DNA of 64,000 bases from Acheta domesticus. Lineage: Eukaryota > Arthropoda > Insecta > Orthoptera > Gryllidae. The stretch covers positions 186,993,829 to 187,057,828 of the forward strand of contig JAHLJT010009419.1 of assembly GCA_031308135.1 (NCBI GenBank). The letters run 5' to 3'. A model generated the notes under the pieces. The model did not search any database, was not told the DNA's origin, and worked only from the letters and a program-made list of their open reading frames with translations. Position 1 is the first letter of the stretch. Each line of letters starts with the position of its first letter. Position numbers and translations under genes: made by a program. Positions 1 to 11,594 of this stretch are shown here, piece by piece.

Positions 1-598
1 ATGAAGTGGGTGATGGATCAGCAAGTCGATGAAGTGGGTGATGGATCAACAAGTCGATGAAGTGGGTGATGGATCAGCAAGTCGATGAAGTGGGTGATGG
101 ATCAGCAAGTCGATGAAGTGGGTGATGGATCAGCAAGTCGATGAAGTGGGTGATGGATCAGCAAGTCGATGAAGTGGGTGATGGATCAGCAAGTCGATGA
201 AGTGGGTGATGGATCAGCAAGTCGATGAAGTGGGTGATGGATCAGCAAGTCGATGAAGTGGGTGATGGATCAACAAGTCGATGAAGTGGGTGATGGATCA
301 ACAAGTCGATGAAGTGGGTGATCGATCAGCACGTCGATTGTGTCGAGGATCGACCAGCAAGTCGATTGTGTCGAGGATCGACCAGCAAGTCGATTGTGTA
401 GTGGATCGACCATCAAGTCGATTATGTACAAGATCGACCAGTAAGTCAATTAAGTGGAATATTGAGCAGGAAGTCGAATAAAAGATCGAACAGCATACCG
501 ATAAAGTGGTGGAGGAACCAATAAATCGAATAGTTAATGGATCGGCAAGCAAGTGGATTAAGTGAAATATCGATGAGCAAGTTGGTTAAGTGGAGACC
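1..598. repeat. 28-bp tandem satellite array (window starts inside it)
   Basis: About eleven near-identical 28-bp units occupy 1-310, each beginning atgaagtgggtgatggatca and ending gcaagtcg. From about 310 to 598 the units decay: successive copies change to attgtgt...gatcgacc, attatgt..., attaagt... and lose the exact period. The gradient from homogeneous to diverged copies is what the edge of a satellite array looks like, so the main array probably lies before base 1. Short open frames on both strands here are products of the repeat. Confidence 0.93.
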
Positions 599-1369
599 AA
601 AAACATTTAATTCGAGAAATGTCTGGAAGCGTTACGGAGTAACAAACATATAAAGAATTGTATAACTATCTATGAAAGTCTATTAACGAACACATTTTAT
701 AACCTTTTGATGTCGACTGCCCATTGCAGAATGTTATTTTTTTGACTCCGCATCACGCATGTGTGGGTTGAAAATGAACTGAATTGAGAGTGTTTCGAGT
801 ACTAGTACGCCAGAGACCTTCAAACCTTATCCCGGCTAACCTTTTTTTCATTGACGCCTACATTACTGAACCCTTACGTGATTTCTACGCTTTGTTGCTG
901 CTGGCGGGAAGTCAATTCACACAATTTCAAGATGGAATCATGATTCGATGGAATGTTGTTTTTATGCAAATGACGTTTTGAAATCAGAAGCGTTCACAAA
1001 GCTCTAAATAACTCACTGTAAAATTTAGCTCCATGAAAAACAGCGAGCTTTTCAACTTTGTACAACGCAAATATTCAGAAGAATTTCACCGAACCCTCAA
1101 AACACGTTAGAAATTATTTTACAAAATTAATTTTGTTTCCTCTTGTGTCATGTTTATTAAAAATGACTTATTGGCACAACGTGTGCAATATTGAAGAATA
1201 TTTCGTACGAGAATTTGTAACCAAATGCGTTAGCAGCCTTATCAACTAAGTAGTTTTCGTCATTGGGAGCTGAAAGAACATAGATTTTAGAAGGAATATT
1301 AACTGATTTGAACTTTACAACTTATAACTTATAAGTCTTATCAATACTTTAGACTATCTGTTATAATAC
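599..1369. other. AT-rich spacer, nothing recognised
   Basis: No coding frame with a recognisable motif, no clear terminal repeats and no tRNA-like boxes were seen. Confidence 0.5.
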
Positions 1370-1602
1370 AATTTTAATATTAAAATAAAAGTTCCAAGAC
1401 GTTTATAGACAGTCAAAACAATAAAATTTTTGTTTATGTAATTTTTATTCATTGTAAGGCCTGATGATGGAGGAAAACTGTTCTCCGAAACGTTGCCAAA
1501 ATTGTATAATATTCATCTGTGCAATTATGTGATTTTATGATTAAATTTTATTGTTTTGACTGTCTATAAAAGTCTTGGAACTTTTATTTTAATATTAAAA
1601 TT
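1370..1602. repeat. 60-bp inverted repeat (foldback) around a hammerhead-like core
   Basis: The stretch 1370-1430 and the reverse complement of 1542-1602 match over about 60 bp with two or three mismatches (shared blocks such as taaaataaaagttccaagac and gtttatagacagtcaaaaca). They enclose about 110 bp carrying a hammerhead-like motif. As RNA this would form a 60-nt stem with the motif in the loop. Penelope-like elements are known to carry hammerhead motifs in their terminal repeats and to integrate in complex inverted arrangements, so a Penelope-related fragment is the preferred reading. No Penelope RT or GIY-YIG frame is nearby. Confidence 0.8.
1458..1497 (+). ncRNA. Hammerhead ribozyme-like motif (Penelope type)
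   Basis: The core reads CTGATGA (1461-1467), then a stem II of ggag (1469-1472) with ctcc (1483-1486), then GAAA (1487-1490), then cgt and t. Stem I can form from ggc (1458-1460) with gcc (1495-1497). Stem III would be the minimal self-complementary acgt (1490-1493), as in the short-stem hammerheads of Penelope-like elements and retrozymes, which often act as dimers. Cleavage would fall after t1494 (GUU rather than the usual GUC). All conserved core bases are present. Activity is not shown. Confidence 0.6.
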
Positions 1603-3256
1603 ATAACTTATAACTTATAACTTTGCAAATTTCTTGTAAGTTATACTACGTGATGTTCAAGATACAAAAGCAAGGCGTGAAAAATTTAGTTGGCAGATCG
1701 CAACGAAAAAAAAGATTTTTGACTTCGACTTTGACACAACACAGAAAAACATTGGGAGGTAAACGAGCGTAAATAACATTAGCAAAGTTTAGAATTGAAA
1801 CAACAATAAACATTGAATTTTTTTCTTAATAGGATCCCATTCTCTAGAAAATACCCTTCTTTGTTTCTGTTTTTGAAATATTTTAAAAAGAAACGTGAAA
1901 GACATATTATTACCAAGAACTGCTTTGATATATTCTCAAGATGGCATCGCCACTGTCCGAATAAGCGCGCTAACATGTGGCTTCTCCGTTTAACTTACAA
2001 ATGAATTGTGCATAACATGAAATGAAACAAAAGTAAACACAAAACAATTATTTTTTAACGTTACTGCAAGATTTTGAAGTTGAAATTTTTACTTAATTTT
2101 AATGTTTTGACCATACTCAGCGAACTACATACTGAATATTCTCAGCGCCTATGAAATAAAAGATTAGATTAGGAATTTTTAGAGAATTCCATTTAGCAAG
2201 TTGATAGACAGGACTCTTCAATATTTGGCGAGTCCTGTCAACTATACTGACTTTTCGTCCTTATAAAATGCACACAACTTTGCCAGAAATGAACTCTCGA
2301 TAGAATAATTCTGATAAACTCACGATACAATGATAACATTTTCAGAATTGTGTACTCTATTTTTAATATAACGAGGTAAATTCTAAAAGAGCAATTCAAT
2401 GTTTCGATTCATCGAATGCACATAAGCAGATACACATGCTTCAAAGAAATGAAAACAGGGCCAGTTAAGGGAACATCCACAAAACTGAACTCTCCGTATT
2501 GCTAAAAAATTTACTATCAAATGCCTAAACCATTAAAACATGTTCTGTAACTTTTATTAATGGAATCTTACATGAAAATATAGACAAATATTATGTTTGA
2601 TCTTTCTTCTATCTTAAGTGCGAAGCGTTGGGAAGTAAAACTGATCTCACCATTACCGAAGTTTACAAAATTTATGAAACAAGAAATAACAGCCATATTT
2701 TTTATATGTAGTTTTCTTTTTCAACAAAAGATAAACTTGTCTTCGTTTGTTTCCATTTGTAGTACTGTCGCCACATGGGTGTAACCCTCTGAGGACCAAC
2801 ATTTTTTGTTCACTATAACGAGGGTTCACGACATCCAATAACCCCAAAACATAATGCAGTTTTCAGCTATGATTGATTTTATTACTTGAGAGGGACAATA
2901 AAATATCCAATCAAGAATGCTTTCAATCAAGAAATACTTTAATATCATTATACTTTTTTCTACATTCTTTAAACACTCCAAATATATAACTGCAACCATA
3001 ATACCCTTCAAGGCCTCTTCCGTTTGAAGCACTTTCTTCAGTTTTTATACTCGTCGTCATTACATTCGTTTTCTTCTGTACTGGAAAATCCTTTCATTTC
3101 ATTTATGATGCCCCAGCCTGATCGAATTCCTCTAGTTTTTAACTTGCGGCCTTCGTGGATGATAACTTTCGGCTTGTCAGAACTGTCATTGATGGACTGA
3201 AGCAATTACCCGAGGGGCACGGTTCTCGCAATACCTTTCCTTTATCATCAATATTG
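1603..3256. other. AT-rich spacer, nothing recognised
   Basis: No gene or bounded element was identified; only short chance frames occur. Confidence 0.5.
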
Positions 3257-3650
3257 TAGGCCGGCTGCTCTAATCGGTAGTTTATCCGATCAATACCAGG
3301 CGAATATCGTAACAGTACCCTAAGAAACGGGCCACGGAACGCGCGCTATCTTTCCTTTCTCTTCCTTGTCCCCATACCTTACACACACACACACATACAC
3401 TTACCATACATGTCGGATGTCCAGTCGGGCGTAATTTAGAGCAAGTCCCAGCTGGAGCGGTGCCCCGCTGATGGAAGATAACGGGTTGGGGAGAAATCCC
3501 GCAAGCCGAACTGTAGGTCGGCGCCGGATCTCGCTATTCAGCAGGGGAAGATCACCGCCTCCTCCTCTCGATAAAAAATGCACCACACTTACAGGAATAA
3601 TGGACTTTGTAGTTGACGCGCCCGGAAACACTAAGCAATTACTCAATATT
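3257..3650 (+). mobile_element. SINE (family A), 5'-truncated copy
   Basis: This is the same family as the full-length copy at 11797-12378, in opposite orientation. Shared landmarks in order are ggccggctgctctaatcggt, the accaggcgaat block, a cgggccacgg block, an AC-rich stretch (3381-3396), gtaggtcggcgccg near 3511, and the end block gttgacgcgcccggaaaca. The tRNA-like head is missing, so the copy is 5'-truncated. Frames on both strands here are shadows of the SINE body. Confidence 0.8.
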
Positions 3651-4257
3651 TTAAAAACAAAACGAGAGGCCCTCTAACTGCAAGCAGAGCACCGCAGATC
3701 TCTGCATTCCATTAGGTCAGGAGACGTACTGAATCTCAAAGCAATCTGGGAACGGCCCATGGAGTGTGTAACGTTTCACAGGTCATTATTTAAATATTCG
3801 AAGTACGTTCAATATAACATGAAGATCCTTTTTAAGTGTTTATTGTAAGTCTGTGCACTTGATACTTTGTTCTATGTACTTTGAAAGAAACTAAACTCTG
3901 ACACCATGAGTTGGCACTTCTACATATTTATTCACCGAAGGGTTACGTGCTGTTAAATCTGTTGTAACTCTACTACATGGAGCAAAGTTCGTAGAAGAAA
4001 ACGAAATATTTACGTCAAATGCAACCCGCAATACAATCGGAAGAACTTTTAATCTATATCTTAAATAACTTTTAAATGATGTATTCTATGGCCTTAAAAA
4101 CTAAAATTTTGAGGCGAAAGGCCCTCAAAGAAACGTTTCTCAGACTGAAATCTACAGGATGAAAGTTTCTTGAAAATTGTATTACAGTTTTGCTGGTCCA
4201 GTGCTTCCTGATATTACCTCACCTGCTCAGAGATGTGAAGTATCTGCAATTAAATGT
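3651..4257. other. Spacer, nothing recognised
   Basis: AT-rich single-copy-looking sequence without coding or element signals that I can support. Confidence 0.5.
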
Positions 4258-4345
4258 GAATGAGAGGGAGAGAGAGCGGCAGAAACAGACTGACAGGGAC
4301 AGGGTGAGGGAGGGAGAGACTGAGAGGGTGATGGGAGGGGAAAGA
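4258..4345 (+). repeat. Purine-rich GAGA/GGGA simple sequence
   Basis: Almost uninterrupted G/A-rich tract of the type gagagggagagagag, with scattered C and T. It gives artificial frames on both strands. Confidence 0.75.
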
Positions 4346-4479
4346 GAATGTCAGCCGGGTTTTCCTAGTACATTGCAATAGCGAAGCATTGCCGCGTCCA
4401 CTAGTGATCAATAAAAACGTTCCCATAGGGGAACACATGGCGAACAATATTTTAAAATTGTATCTGAGAGGCTACAAAT

Positions 4480-4517
4480 AGCGAGAGAGCGGAGGCTGCT
4501 CTTCGACGACCACGACG

Positions 4518-4549
<32 letters not shown>

Positions 4550-4780
4550 CGGGGAGGGCCGGGCAGCCCTCTGATCATTAGCAGGCCTCCTGCAGGGGCG
4601 CCGGCGTCCGGAGCGCTCGCGGACCGGAAGCCTCGGCGGGCGCGCGCAAAGGTCATTTCCGCTTCCGAGGGAAGCGGCCATTTTGGCCTCCGGACGCCCT
4701 TCCTCCGCCTGTGGCGGGGACCGCGAGACAAATGACATGCGATAGGCCATTTGAAACCCCTTGCTCCGTCGCAGGCTGCG
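4480..4780. promoter_or_regulatory. CpG-rich block, candidate CpG island
   Basis: A sharp rise in G+C and CpG in AT-rich surroundings: a (CGG)n tract (about 4519-4550) followed by dense CpG sequence. The block gcggccattttggcc near 4673-4687 resembles a YY1-type site. No downstream exon could be recognised. It may be a promoter or simply a GC-rich repeat. Confidence 0.4.
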
Positions 4781-4917
4781 GTTCCATGTCGGTGTTTCTA
4801 GTGCCGTTTCCTTTGCACCGATTGGGCCGTTAATAGTCCAGACGTAAGGGAATTGTTCAATTGGGAAAATGCTTGTGCTTGTGCTTGCTATCACAGTGGA
4901 ATTTCTTTACAGTCTCA

Positions 4918-5411
4918 CAGTCATTGTTGGAGCTCTCTGGTAGCGTGTGTTTGTAACTTTTAGCGCCAAGCCATTGTTATGTTTATACTACTAGAGCCCT
5001 ACAATGCTCTTTGAGCATTTTTTCTGTAATAATAACAAAACCGTTAGACTTTAGATGCACATGCCCCGTCAGCTTCGGTGCGGACCAATCACTTTGCTTT
5101 ACTCGGCATCTCCCTTCGTTTTACAGTCGTGCGATAGGCCGATACGCGTTTTATAGTCGTGTGATAGAGGGTACATTTCTTACAGTAGAGTGTGATAGTC
5201 GCACAGTCCTTGTTGGACCTCTCTGGTAGCGTGTGTTTGTAACTTTTAGCGCTAAGCCATTGTTATGTTTATACTACTAGAGCGCTACAATGCTCCAAGC
5301 GCTGATAATATGAGCATTTTTTCTAGAATAATAACAAAACCGTTAGACCTTAGCTTCGTCATGCCCCGACAAATTCGGTGCGGACCAACTACTTTGCTTT
5401 ACACCGGCATC
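4918..5411 (+). repeat. Direct duplication of a ~200-bp unit, ~285 bp apart
   Basis: The block beginning gtcattgttggagctctctgg at 4920 and running through tggtagcgtgtgtttgtaac (4939), gccattgttatgtttatact and cattttttct recurs from about 5205 to 5411 with few changes. The spacer between contains two smaller echoes of cagtcgtgcgatag. Possibly two copies of one element. The downstream copy runs toward the tRNA-like sequence at 5455. Confidence 0.8.
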
Positions 5412-5454
5412 TGACTCCGATTTAACCATAGGCATATAGCAGCTAAGCACGGTT

Positions 5455-5530
5455 TTAGATGAAGATTCGAACCTACACCCTGGCGTACAATACGCGTACA
5501 ATACTTAAGCGATCTCGGCTAAACCGACAT
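5455..5530 (-). mobile_element. tRNA-like SINE head
   Basis: On the minus strand a box-A-like tagccgagatcgc is followed at normal tRNA spacing by a box-B-like ggttcgaatcttc. The acceptor stem cannot be closed, so it is a SINE-type relic rather than a working tRNA gene. The duplicated units at 4918-5411 may be the body of the same element. Confidence 0.5.
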
Positions 5531-7056
5531 CTGGCAGTCAGAAATGAAAAAGAAAAGTTTCTTTTAGGCTGTCTCCGTCTATGGAAGAGATAAAATTCTC
5601 AACAAAAAATGAGAGAAATAAAATACCTTGAAATGGGCTGACCCATTTTTCCAGCAATGGGGTCTAATGGATTAAGTGGGAAAATGAGCTTATACCTGAA
5701 AGTAAAAGTGTAATTTATTTATAGTCATTAGAAGAAGCGCTGAATGTTTAAAGGCAGTAATTTTTCACATTCACTAGGAAGATTATATTTTTCCTCCTTC
5801 CAATATTACTCTTATACGCAGGCAGATCGTATGAATAATTCAACCAACACTATACATTCTATGAGTGTTACAAAAGTATGCTTATTGGACTGAATACAAT
5901 AAGTAAAATATAATAGAAGACACATTTGTAAGAATAGGTGTGGTATTGAAAATGGTTTGAGCATTCGAAGAAAATACCTATTCTCATAGGCGCACCCACG
6001 ATTTTTGTCGGAGCGGGAGAAGGGGGACTACAAGTATAGTATCCAACTAACTTCATGTTTTCTTGTGAAGTTTTTCATTTATGTTGACTACAAAATGTAC
6101 TTTTGTGTGTTCATTTATAGTTTATACACAAGTTTACAATTCATCTGCTAAAGGACTTGTTACTCTAAAAAATAATAAATCATATTTTTGAAAATGTATC
6201 ATTGGCATCTCAATGGGGTGGGTGAAGTCCCATGAGGCCTCCGCTTTAGGATTGCCACTGCCTATTCTCATTATCATTCGTATTTATTGCTGCACAAAAT
6301 GAACACTTTTATTCATGTTTTTTACACATTTTATTCATCTTTAATTTACATACCAACGTTTACATTCATTTACAAAACGAATAGTTTTATAGGTCGCCAT
6401 AAAATAAATTTTGTACTGGATAAACTACAACACAGAAATTACGTTCTTTAAGAGGTACTTCGTATGTGTACGAAAAGCCATTAATACACCTTGGCAGAAT
6501 TATGAATGTTTTGAAAATATGTCATTTTCCTCGTTAAACAAATTTCAAGTTTCAGAGTTGATACGTAAACGATACTTAAAATTACTAAAATTAATACATA
6601 TTATGAACAGTCCATCTCTTCTTCTTGAAACAAAAAAATAATATTCTTCAAATACCTATGTTAATGAAATGTCAGGTGTTTTCTATTGCCACGGATTTCA
6701 AGAAACAAACTTCCTGGTTCGCTGACAGGGAAACTGTATTGGGAAGCTCCCTTTTTGTTACAGGAGGCTGCTCTGTCTTCTACGTGCCTGTACTAAAAGA
6801 TTCTGTTTTCGTTTTTAAGAGTAAAAAACGAAAAGGAAAAAATGGAGGAAGTAGTCAAACGTTGATTTCCAAGATCGGGTAGAAGGAATTAAAATTCGCG
6901 GCCCATCTGCAACGTGCAAACTCACAGCAATGCTGGACCCTTGATAGGTCCGCGGAATAATTCCATAATTTGCTGTTAATATAATGTGCAGATAGTACTG
7001 TGATAGATAATGCATTGTAAATAATGAAGTAAAATAAGAGCAAAAGACCAAAAGTA
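5531..7056. other. AT-rich spacer with part of a dispersed repeat
   Basis: The segment 6110-6260 resembles 38390-38540 (shared aatatgtatcattggc block followed by a ggaagtccc/ggaactgaagcccc stretch and ccactg), indicating an old dispersed element. Otherwise nothing recognised. Confidence 0.45.
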
Positions 7057-7899
7057 CAGTAATTCCTCGACATAGGCGAATTCGCTATTCGTGAGTTCCG
7101 AACATTCGCGATTAGTGAAATGCTACCGGTTTTAACATTCGCGAGTGCATCGTTTGGTCATACTACATTTTTTTGAAAGCGAGCGCATTCATATTCTTTA
7201 TCAGCGTCATTTGGGAACCCAACTCGGCAGACACTTGAGCTCAAAATATCACGTTCTGCAATATACAATAATTCAATTCAGTTATGTCAAATTGGAGGTA
7301 AGGATTTTGGTTACTGATCAGAAAAGCCATTCAGGATATGTGCAACTATCATTATAATGACCTCACTGACGAGGAGCTTCGGAAAATCATCATCGCAGGA
7401 AAACACTTGATGCAGCAACGGAAGAGAATCTGCGTCTTAGAGCAAGTTCAAAACGATTAATGGCGTTCTAAAACTTCAACAAACTCTGGTGAAAAGGTCA
7501 TTCGAATGTGATCCGAACATGGAAGTAACTTCGAAATGTAAGAGAGAAATAGAAACTGCAATTCTTCCGCATTTGAAGTTCTTAGAACAACGAGGAGGGT
7601 GATGAAACAAAAAAATACCAAATCCTATATCTGATCTCTTTTAACTTTGAAATAAATTTCAAATATTGTTTTATTTTTCTCTTCGGGATGTTAATTGAGA
7701 ATTCTGTTTGTACTAGCGCTTACTCAGTTCTATTGCAATTGTGTCTCAAATATTTTTTCCTTTCTTTTATAAACAGTTTTTTCGATATTCAGGAACTTAA
7801 TCCACCCCTCTTCATAACAAGACAGGCTCAAAATTCGCGGATTTGTCATTCACGGTGCTCTTTGGGAATCTAACTCTCGCCAACGTTGAGGGACTACTG
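7057..7899 (+). mobile_element. Internally deleted pogo/Tigger-like DNA transposon
   Basis: The left end cagtaattcctcgacatagg (7057) and the reverse complement of the right end, cagtagtccctcaacgttgg (ending 7899), form imperfect terminal inverted repeats of the CAGT..CCTCG type typical of pogo/Tigger elements. TA precedes the left end; the right flank is cg, so the TA duplication is mutated. The 843-bp interior keeps only the C-terminus of a transposase (7341-7460). A related, truncated copy lies in both arms of the large inverted duplication (35367-35666 and 51227-51512). Confidence 0.8.
7341..7460 (+). pseudogene. C-terminal remnant of Tigger/pogo transposase
   Basis: A 39-codon frame ending in taa at 7458-7460 reads ...YNDLTDEELRKIIIAGK..., the acidic LT(D/E)EEL-type tail seen at the C-terminus of Tigger/jerky-family transposases. 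The DNA-binding and DDE catalytic parts are absent between the TIRs, so the element is non-autonomous. The assignment rests on this short motif plus the matching TIR type. Confidence 0.6.
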
Positions 7900-8259
7900 C
7901 GTTTTCTTTACATGTCGTTTTTAGTTTTAGAGACAGATATTTGTTGAAACACCGAATTGTTTTATTTCGCAACGTAAGTTAAATATCTAAATCCATTGAT
8001 TCACTTGTAAAAGAACTAGAAATACGATATTGACTTTTCTTTTGTTTTACGTTTTTTGCTTGAAGGTAATCAGAAGTGATTCGTTGTTTCTTTCAAGAGT
8101 ATATATTTTAAGTCTTGTGTTCATCCATAAACGATGAGAAAAGAAACCGAAGATAAGAAACCAAATAAACCGAAGCAAGCAAGAAAGAAAAAAAAAAAAA
8201 GAAAAAGGGGGAAGGAAAAACGAAGCGAAGGAGTAGCCATGCGCTGGGGCCAGGTGGCC
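7900..8259. other. AT-rich spacer with an A-rich run
   Basis: Nothing recognised apart from an A/G-rich tract at about 8183-8232. Confidence 0.5.
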
Positions 8260-8965
8260 GGTCGGACGAAATAAGATTCGCGGCCCCCTGCAAGGGCGCA
8301 ACGCCAGCGGCGGCGGGCCGCGGGCGGTCAGAGGGCCTTGGCAGGGCGGCGCGGAGCAGTGCAGCTCAGTTCAGCGCAGCGGAGGGCTTGCGGGGTCCCA
8401 GAGGGCGGCTCCTGCGAGCGCTCGGCTGAGCAGCGGAAGCAGCAGCAGCAGACGCGGGGCGAAGGGCGGGGCGAAGGGCGGCGAGGGCGGAGGCATCCGC
8501 AGCCTTCCTTCCCTCCCTCTCATCAATATTTAGTCCGCCCACGACAATGATGGAGCGAGCCCGTCTCTGAAGTAGATAAATAAAGCAAATTGGTAGATTG
8601 GACGGTTCGTCCCTTTTGATGTCGCGGCGCCGGCGGAGGCGGCTTCTGCGGCGGGGGCGGGGTGGAGGGGAAGTGGCGGGGTGGGGCGGGGAGAGGGAGG
8701 GAGGGGCTGGGGGGTTCGGGTCGGGCCACTGTACGGCGTCGAGGAGAGCTTTTTTTCTTGCCGGAGTTTGCGACATTGAACTTTCGTATTATGATGGCGC
8801 GAGAGGCTGGCGTGGTGAGCCAAGACGAAATTGGCTTACTGGGGCCCCTGACCGCCGCTGCCTCTGCCGCCGCCGCCGCCGACCGGCGTTTGAGACGAAG
8901 CCCCACTGCCAGCTTTGCCGGAGCTTTCAGGTGGCGACGTGTGGAGCGCGGTTTTTGAAAGCCTC
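8260..8965. promoter_or_regulatory. 700-bp CpG-rich block, candidate CpG island
   Basis: Strongly GC- and CpG-rich with short GCG/CGG and GGGGC runs, and sharp boundaries to AT-rich DNA. Overlapping frames on both strands are compositional (alanine-, arginine- and proline-rich) and have no domain. A frame at 8790 onward was considered as a 5' exon but no splice or homology evidence supports it. Candidate promoter/first-exon region only. Confidence 0.4.
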
Positions 8966-9599
8966 CTTTTCATTTTGACGTATGCGCGGGCTGAGAGCTG
9001 CGTTCAAATCTACTTTAACTTTAGTCTTTTGTGAATGTTTTTGATATCAAGAGTAGCGCTGGATGATACGATGATGGGCTTTGCGAAAATTTATAAATTA
9101 TAGTAATTTCATTTTGATGTAGTTCATTTGCTATTTTAGTCATAAATTAACACCCAACTCATGGTAAATTAGCGACTTTTGTGTTTACTTGAAATGACTG
9201 CCGAAATTTCAATCGCATTTTGAACCTTCCTAAACAGCCCAAGATTTGATAATAGAGAAAGATAAATAACACAAATTAAATATGAAAATAGATATGTTCG
9301 ATTTGCTTGAATTCTAGAAGATGATTTAAATTTGAAATTTTCTTAGTTCAAAACGTGTAGAATAGAAATAAAGCTAACATTTTCTTTCGAGATAAGTAAT
9401 TTATTTAATGTATTATAATATTTAGTTTGTGTTAAATTAACGCACAAAAATATTATTTTAAATTTCAAAATCAAAAATATTATTTTAAATTTTGTTTGGC
9501 ATATTTGAGAATTTGAAGAGAAGAGAATTTGTTAAGTATTTCCCGAATTATTTTTTCAGTTTCAATTATATTATTACACCATATATTCAATTATATTAT
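8966..9599. other. AT-rich spacer, nothing recognised
   Basis: Low-GC sequence with short local duplications (for example aatattattttaaattt near 9449 and 9478). Confidence 0.5.
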
Positions 9600-9649
9600 A
9601 TATTATTATTATTATTATTATTATTATCTTCTTCTTCTTCTTCTTCTTC
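9600..9649 (+). repeat. Compound (ATT)n(CTT)n microsatellite
   Basis: Nine or so ATT units run directly into about seven CTT units. Confidence 0.95.
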
Positions 9650-10882
9650 AGTTTTTAGAGTAGTGTGAAAAAGTACAACAAAGAAAAAAAAATCGTCATT
9701 TTTCACATTGGGATTTTACTTCAATTCACAACCCAACATTAAAATAATCCGGCAAAGTTGTACCGAAATTCAGAATAAAAGATACGTCGAGATTTTCTCC
9801 GACGTGTCGTGTGCACTTGTACTGCAAGATTATCACATTGTCGTTTTAAGCCCCGACACGTTCTCGACCTCAGCTATCGTTACGCAGGGGGAGGTTGGTT
9901 AAAAATCGCGTTTATTCTTCAATATTTTCTCGATTACCATGCAAATGCGGAGCAGCGAGGGTCTCTCGAAAGTTGAGGGAACAGCACGGAGACAGCTCCA
10001 CGGCGCGGCAGCTGGGGAATACTGGACGACGCAAATGGAAGTGGTGACGGTGACGAGGTCAGAGAACACCCCGCGGGTCTGATAATGCGTCAACAGATGT
10101 GGAGGGGAAGAATATCTGATAAGTTGGTAAAAACGACGGCGATGATGAAATTGATTTAGGAATGCTAGTTTACTCCAGAGGTACAGGTGGAGTTAATCAA
10201 GTGGAAGTGAACTGGTGGCATATAGTGATCGAAGTTGAGACGGGCCGAAATAAATAATGACGAAACTTGAAGGGGGCAGATCGCAGGATAGATGCTAAAA
10301 ATTGAGTTCGGCAAATGGGGAGTAAGACGCAGTGGAGGTTATAGGGTTTAGTGACAAATGACTAAGAGGTTTGTACAGACAGAAGTCAGTACTGTAGACA
10401 AATAAATAATTTTAATATGGAGGTGATAATGTACGTATATCAAAGAAAAGGTGTTAAAAGTGTGGGAAGAACCATAGTAGAAAAACAGATCGATGCCCTG
10501 AGCAAACAGAGAATGGGCACATCCACGTATAGTGTACGTGTAAGCGAGCAGGCGACAGTGGTGGAGATCGTGTTACGGAGCGAGAGTTATCGTAACGTGA
10601 GAGAGGGTAATGGATGTGGTATGGGGTGTGACGTGGAAAACGTGTCGTGGGACGCGACGTGACGGATGCGATAAAGATGCAGATGTGTACAGCGTGAGGT
10701 GGTGGACGTAGTGTGAGGTATGAAGTAAGGGCCGTGTGAGTCATGAGACGGAAAATATGGCAAGCAGAATGACGAAGAGAATGTGATGTATAGAGAGATA
10801 TTGCAGAGATGTCTAGCGTGATGTGACGGGTGCCATAAGTAGCGTGAGGCGACAAATGAGGTATGAACGTTGAGATAATGGA
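9650..10882. other. Spacer; GT/GA-rich degenerate sequence from 10400
   Basis: From about 10400 the plus strand is G+T-rich with many gtga/gtgtg words, which yields a long open frame on the minus strand (10454-11089). This frame runs into the adjacent SINE and has no protein motif, so it is not called as a gene. Confidence 0.45.
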
Positions 10883-11445
10883 TTTATCGATTGATTGAAT
10901 AGTGTTTCTGGGCTGGTCAAGTACTATGGTTATTACTACCGTAAGTGTAGTACTTGTTTTTATCACCGGAAGTAGCGGGGTTCTTCCTCCGCTGGATGGG
11001 GATATCCGGCACCGACCTTCACGTCGAATAGTGGAATTTTCCCTAACCAGGTATCTCCCACGTGCGGTTCGCCGATCCCGCCACGACATGCATTAAGTAT
11101 CCGACTGGTCTCCCGACATGTGTGATAGTGTAGTACATGTAAGTGTAGGTCTGTGTAAGTAAGAGACGAGGATAGGACAATGAAGAGAAAGGAAAGATCA
11201 CGCGAGGGGTGTGGCCCGTTTGTTGGGGGTACCGTCTGCTCCGGCATGCGACCGGTATTGATCGAAGAAACCACGGAAACTAAGTACAAGCAGCCGGCCG
11301 CTAGAATTATCCTCCAGACAGCGACTGAATTCAACCTAGGTATTCAATCAGTGTCATAAATCCGGTTCGCCGTTGGGAGTGGAACCCTAGGCCCATCCGG
11401 TCAGGGGCATGCAATGAAATTACTTGATGACCTGAGTCTTCTCTG
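10883..11445 (-). mobile_element. SINE (family A), near full-length
   Basis: Colinear with the full-length copy at 11797-12378: gattgattg tail side, gtcaagtac...taagtgtagtac, accgaccttcacgtcg, ggtctcccgacatgtgtg, gaggataggacaa, ggcccgtttgtt, cagccggccgctagaatt, ctccagacagcgactgaatt and the tRNA-like head side. On the minus strand the head is toward 11445. Divergence is moderate. No clear target duplication was found. Confidence 0.85.
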
Positions 11446-11594
11446 CCGGTGTGAAGTGACGGACGTGCTGTGAAGTCTGAGGTGGCTGATGACTCGATGG
11501 GTGGCGGCAGGGGTATAGCGGGTGGGGTGTAGCGGCAGGGGTATAGAGGGTGGGTATAGCGGCAGACCTGTTATGGAGTGTCACGAACACGGAA

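Noticed and set aside
1..310. CRISPR array
   Set aside because: The repeats are head-to-tail with no unique spacers, and the DNA is eukaryotic.
8366..8978. Possible first coding exon in the CpG block
   Set aside because: Competing frames on both strands, no homology and no clear splice donor.
10454..11089. 211-codon minus frame
   Set aside because: It spans G/T-rich sequence and part of a SINE, with no protein motif.
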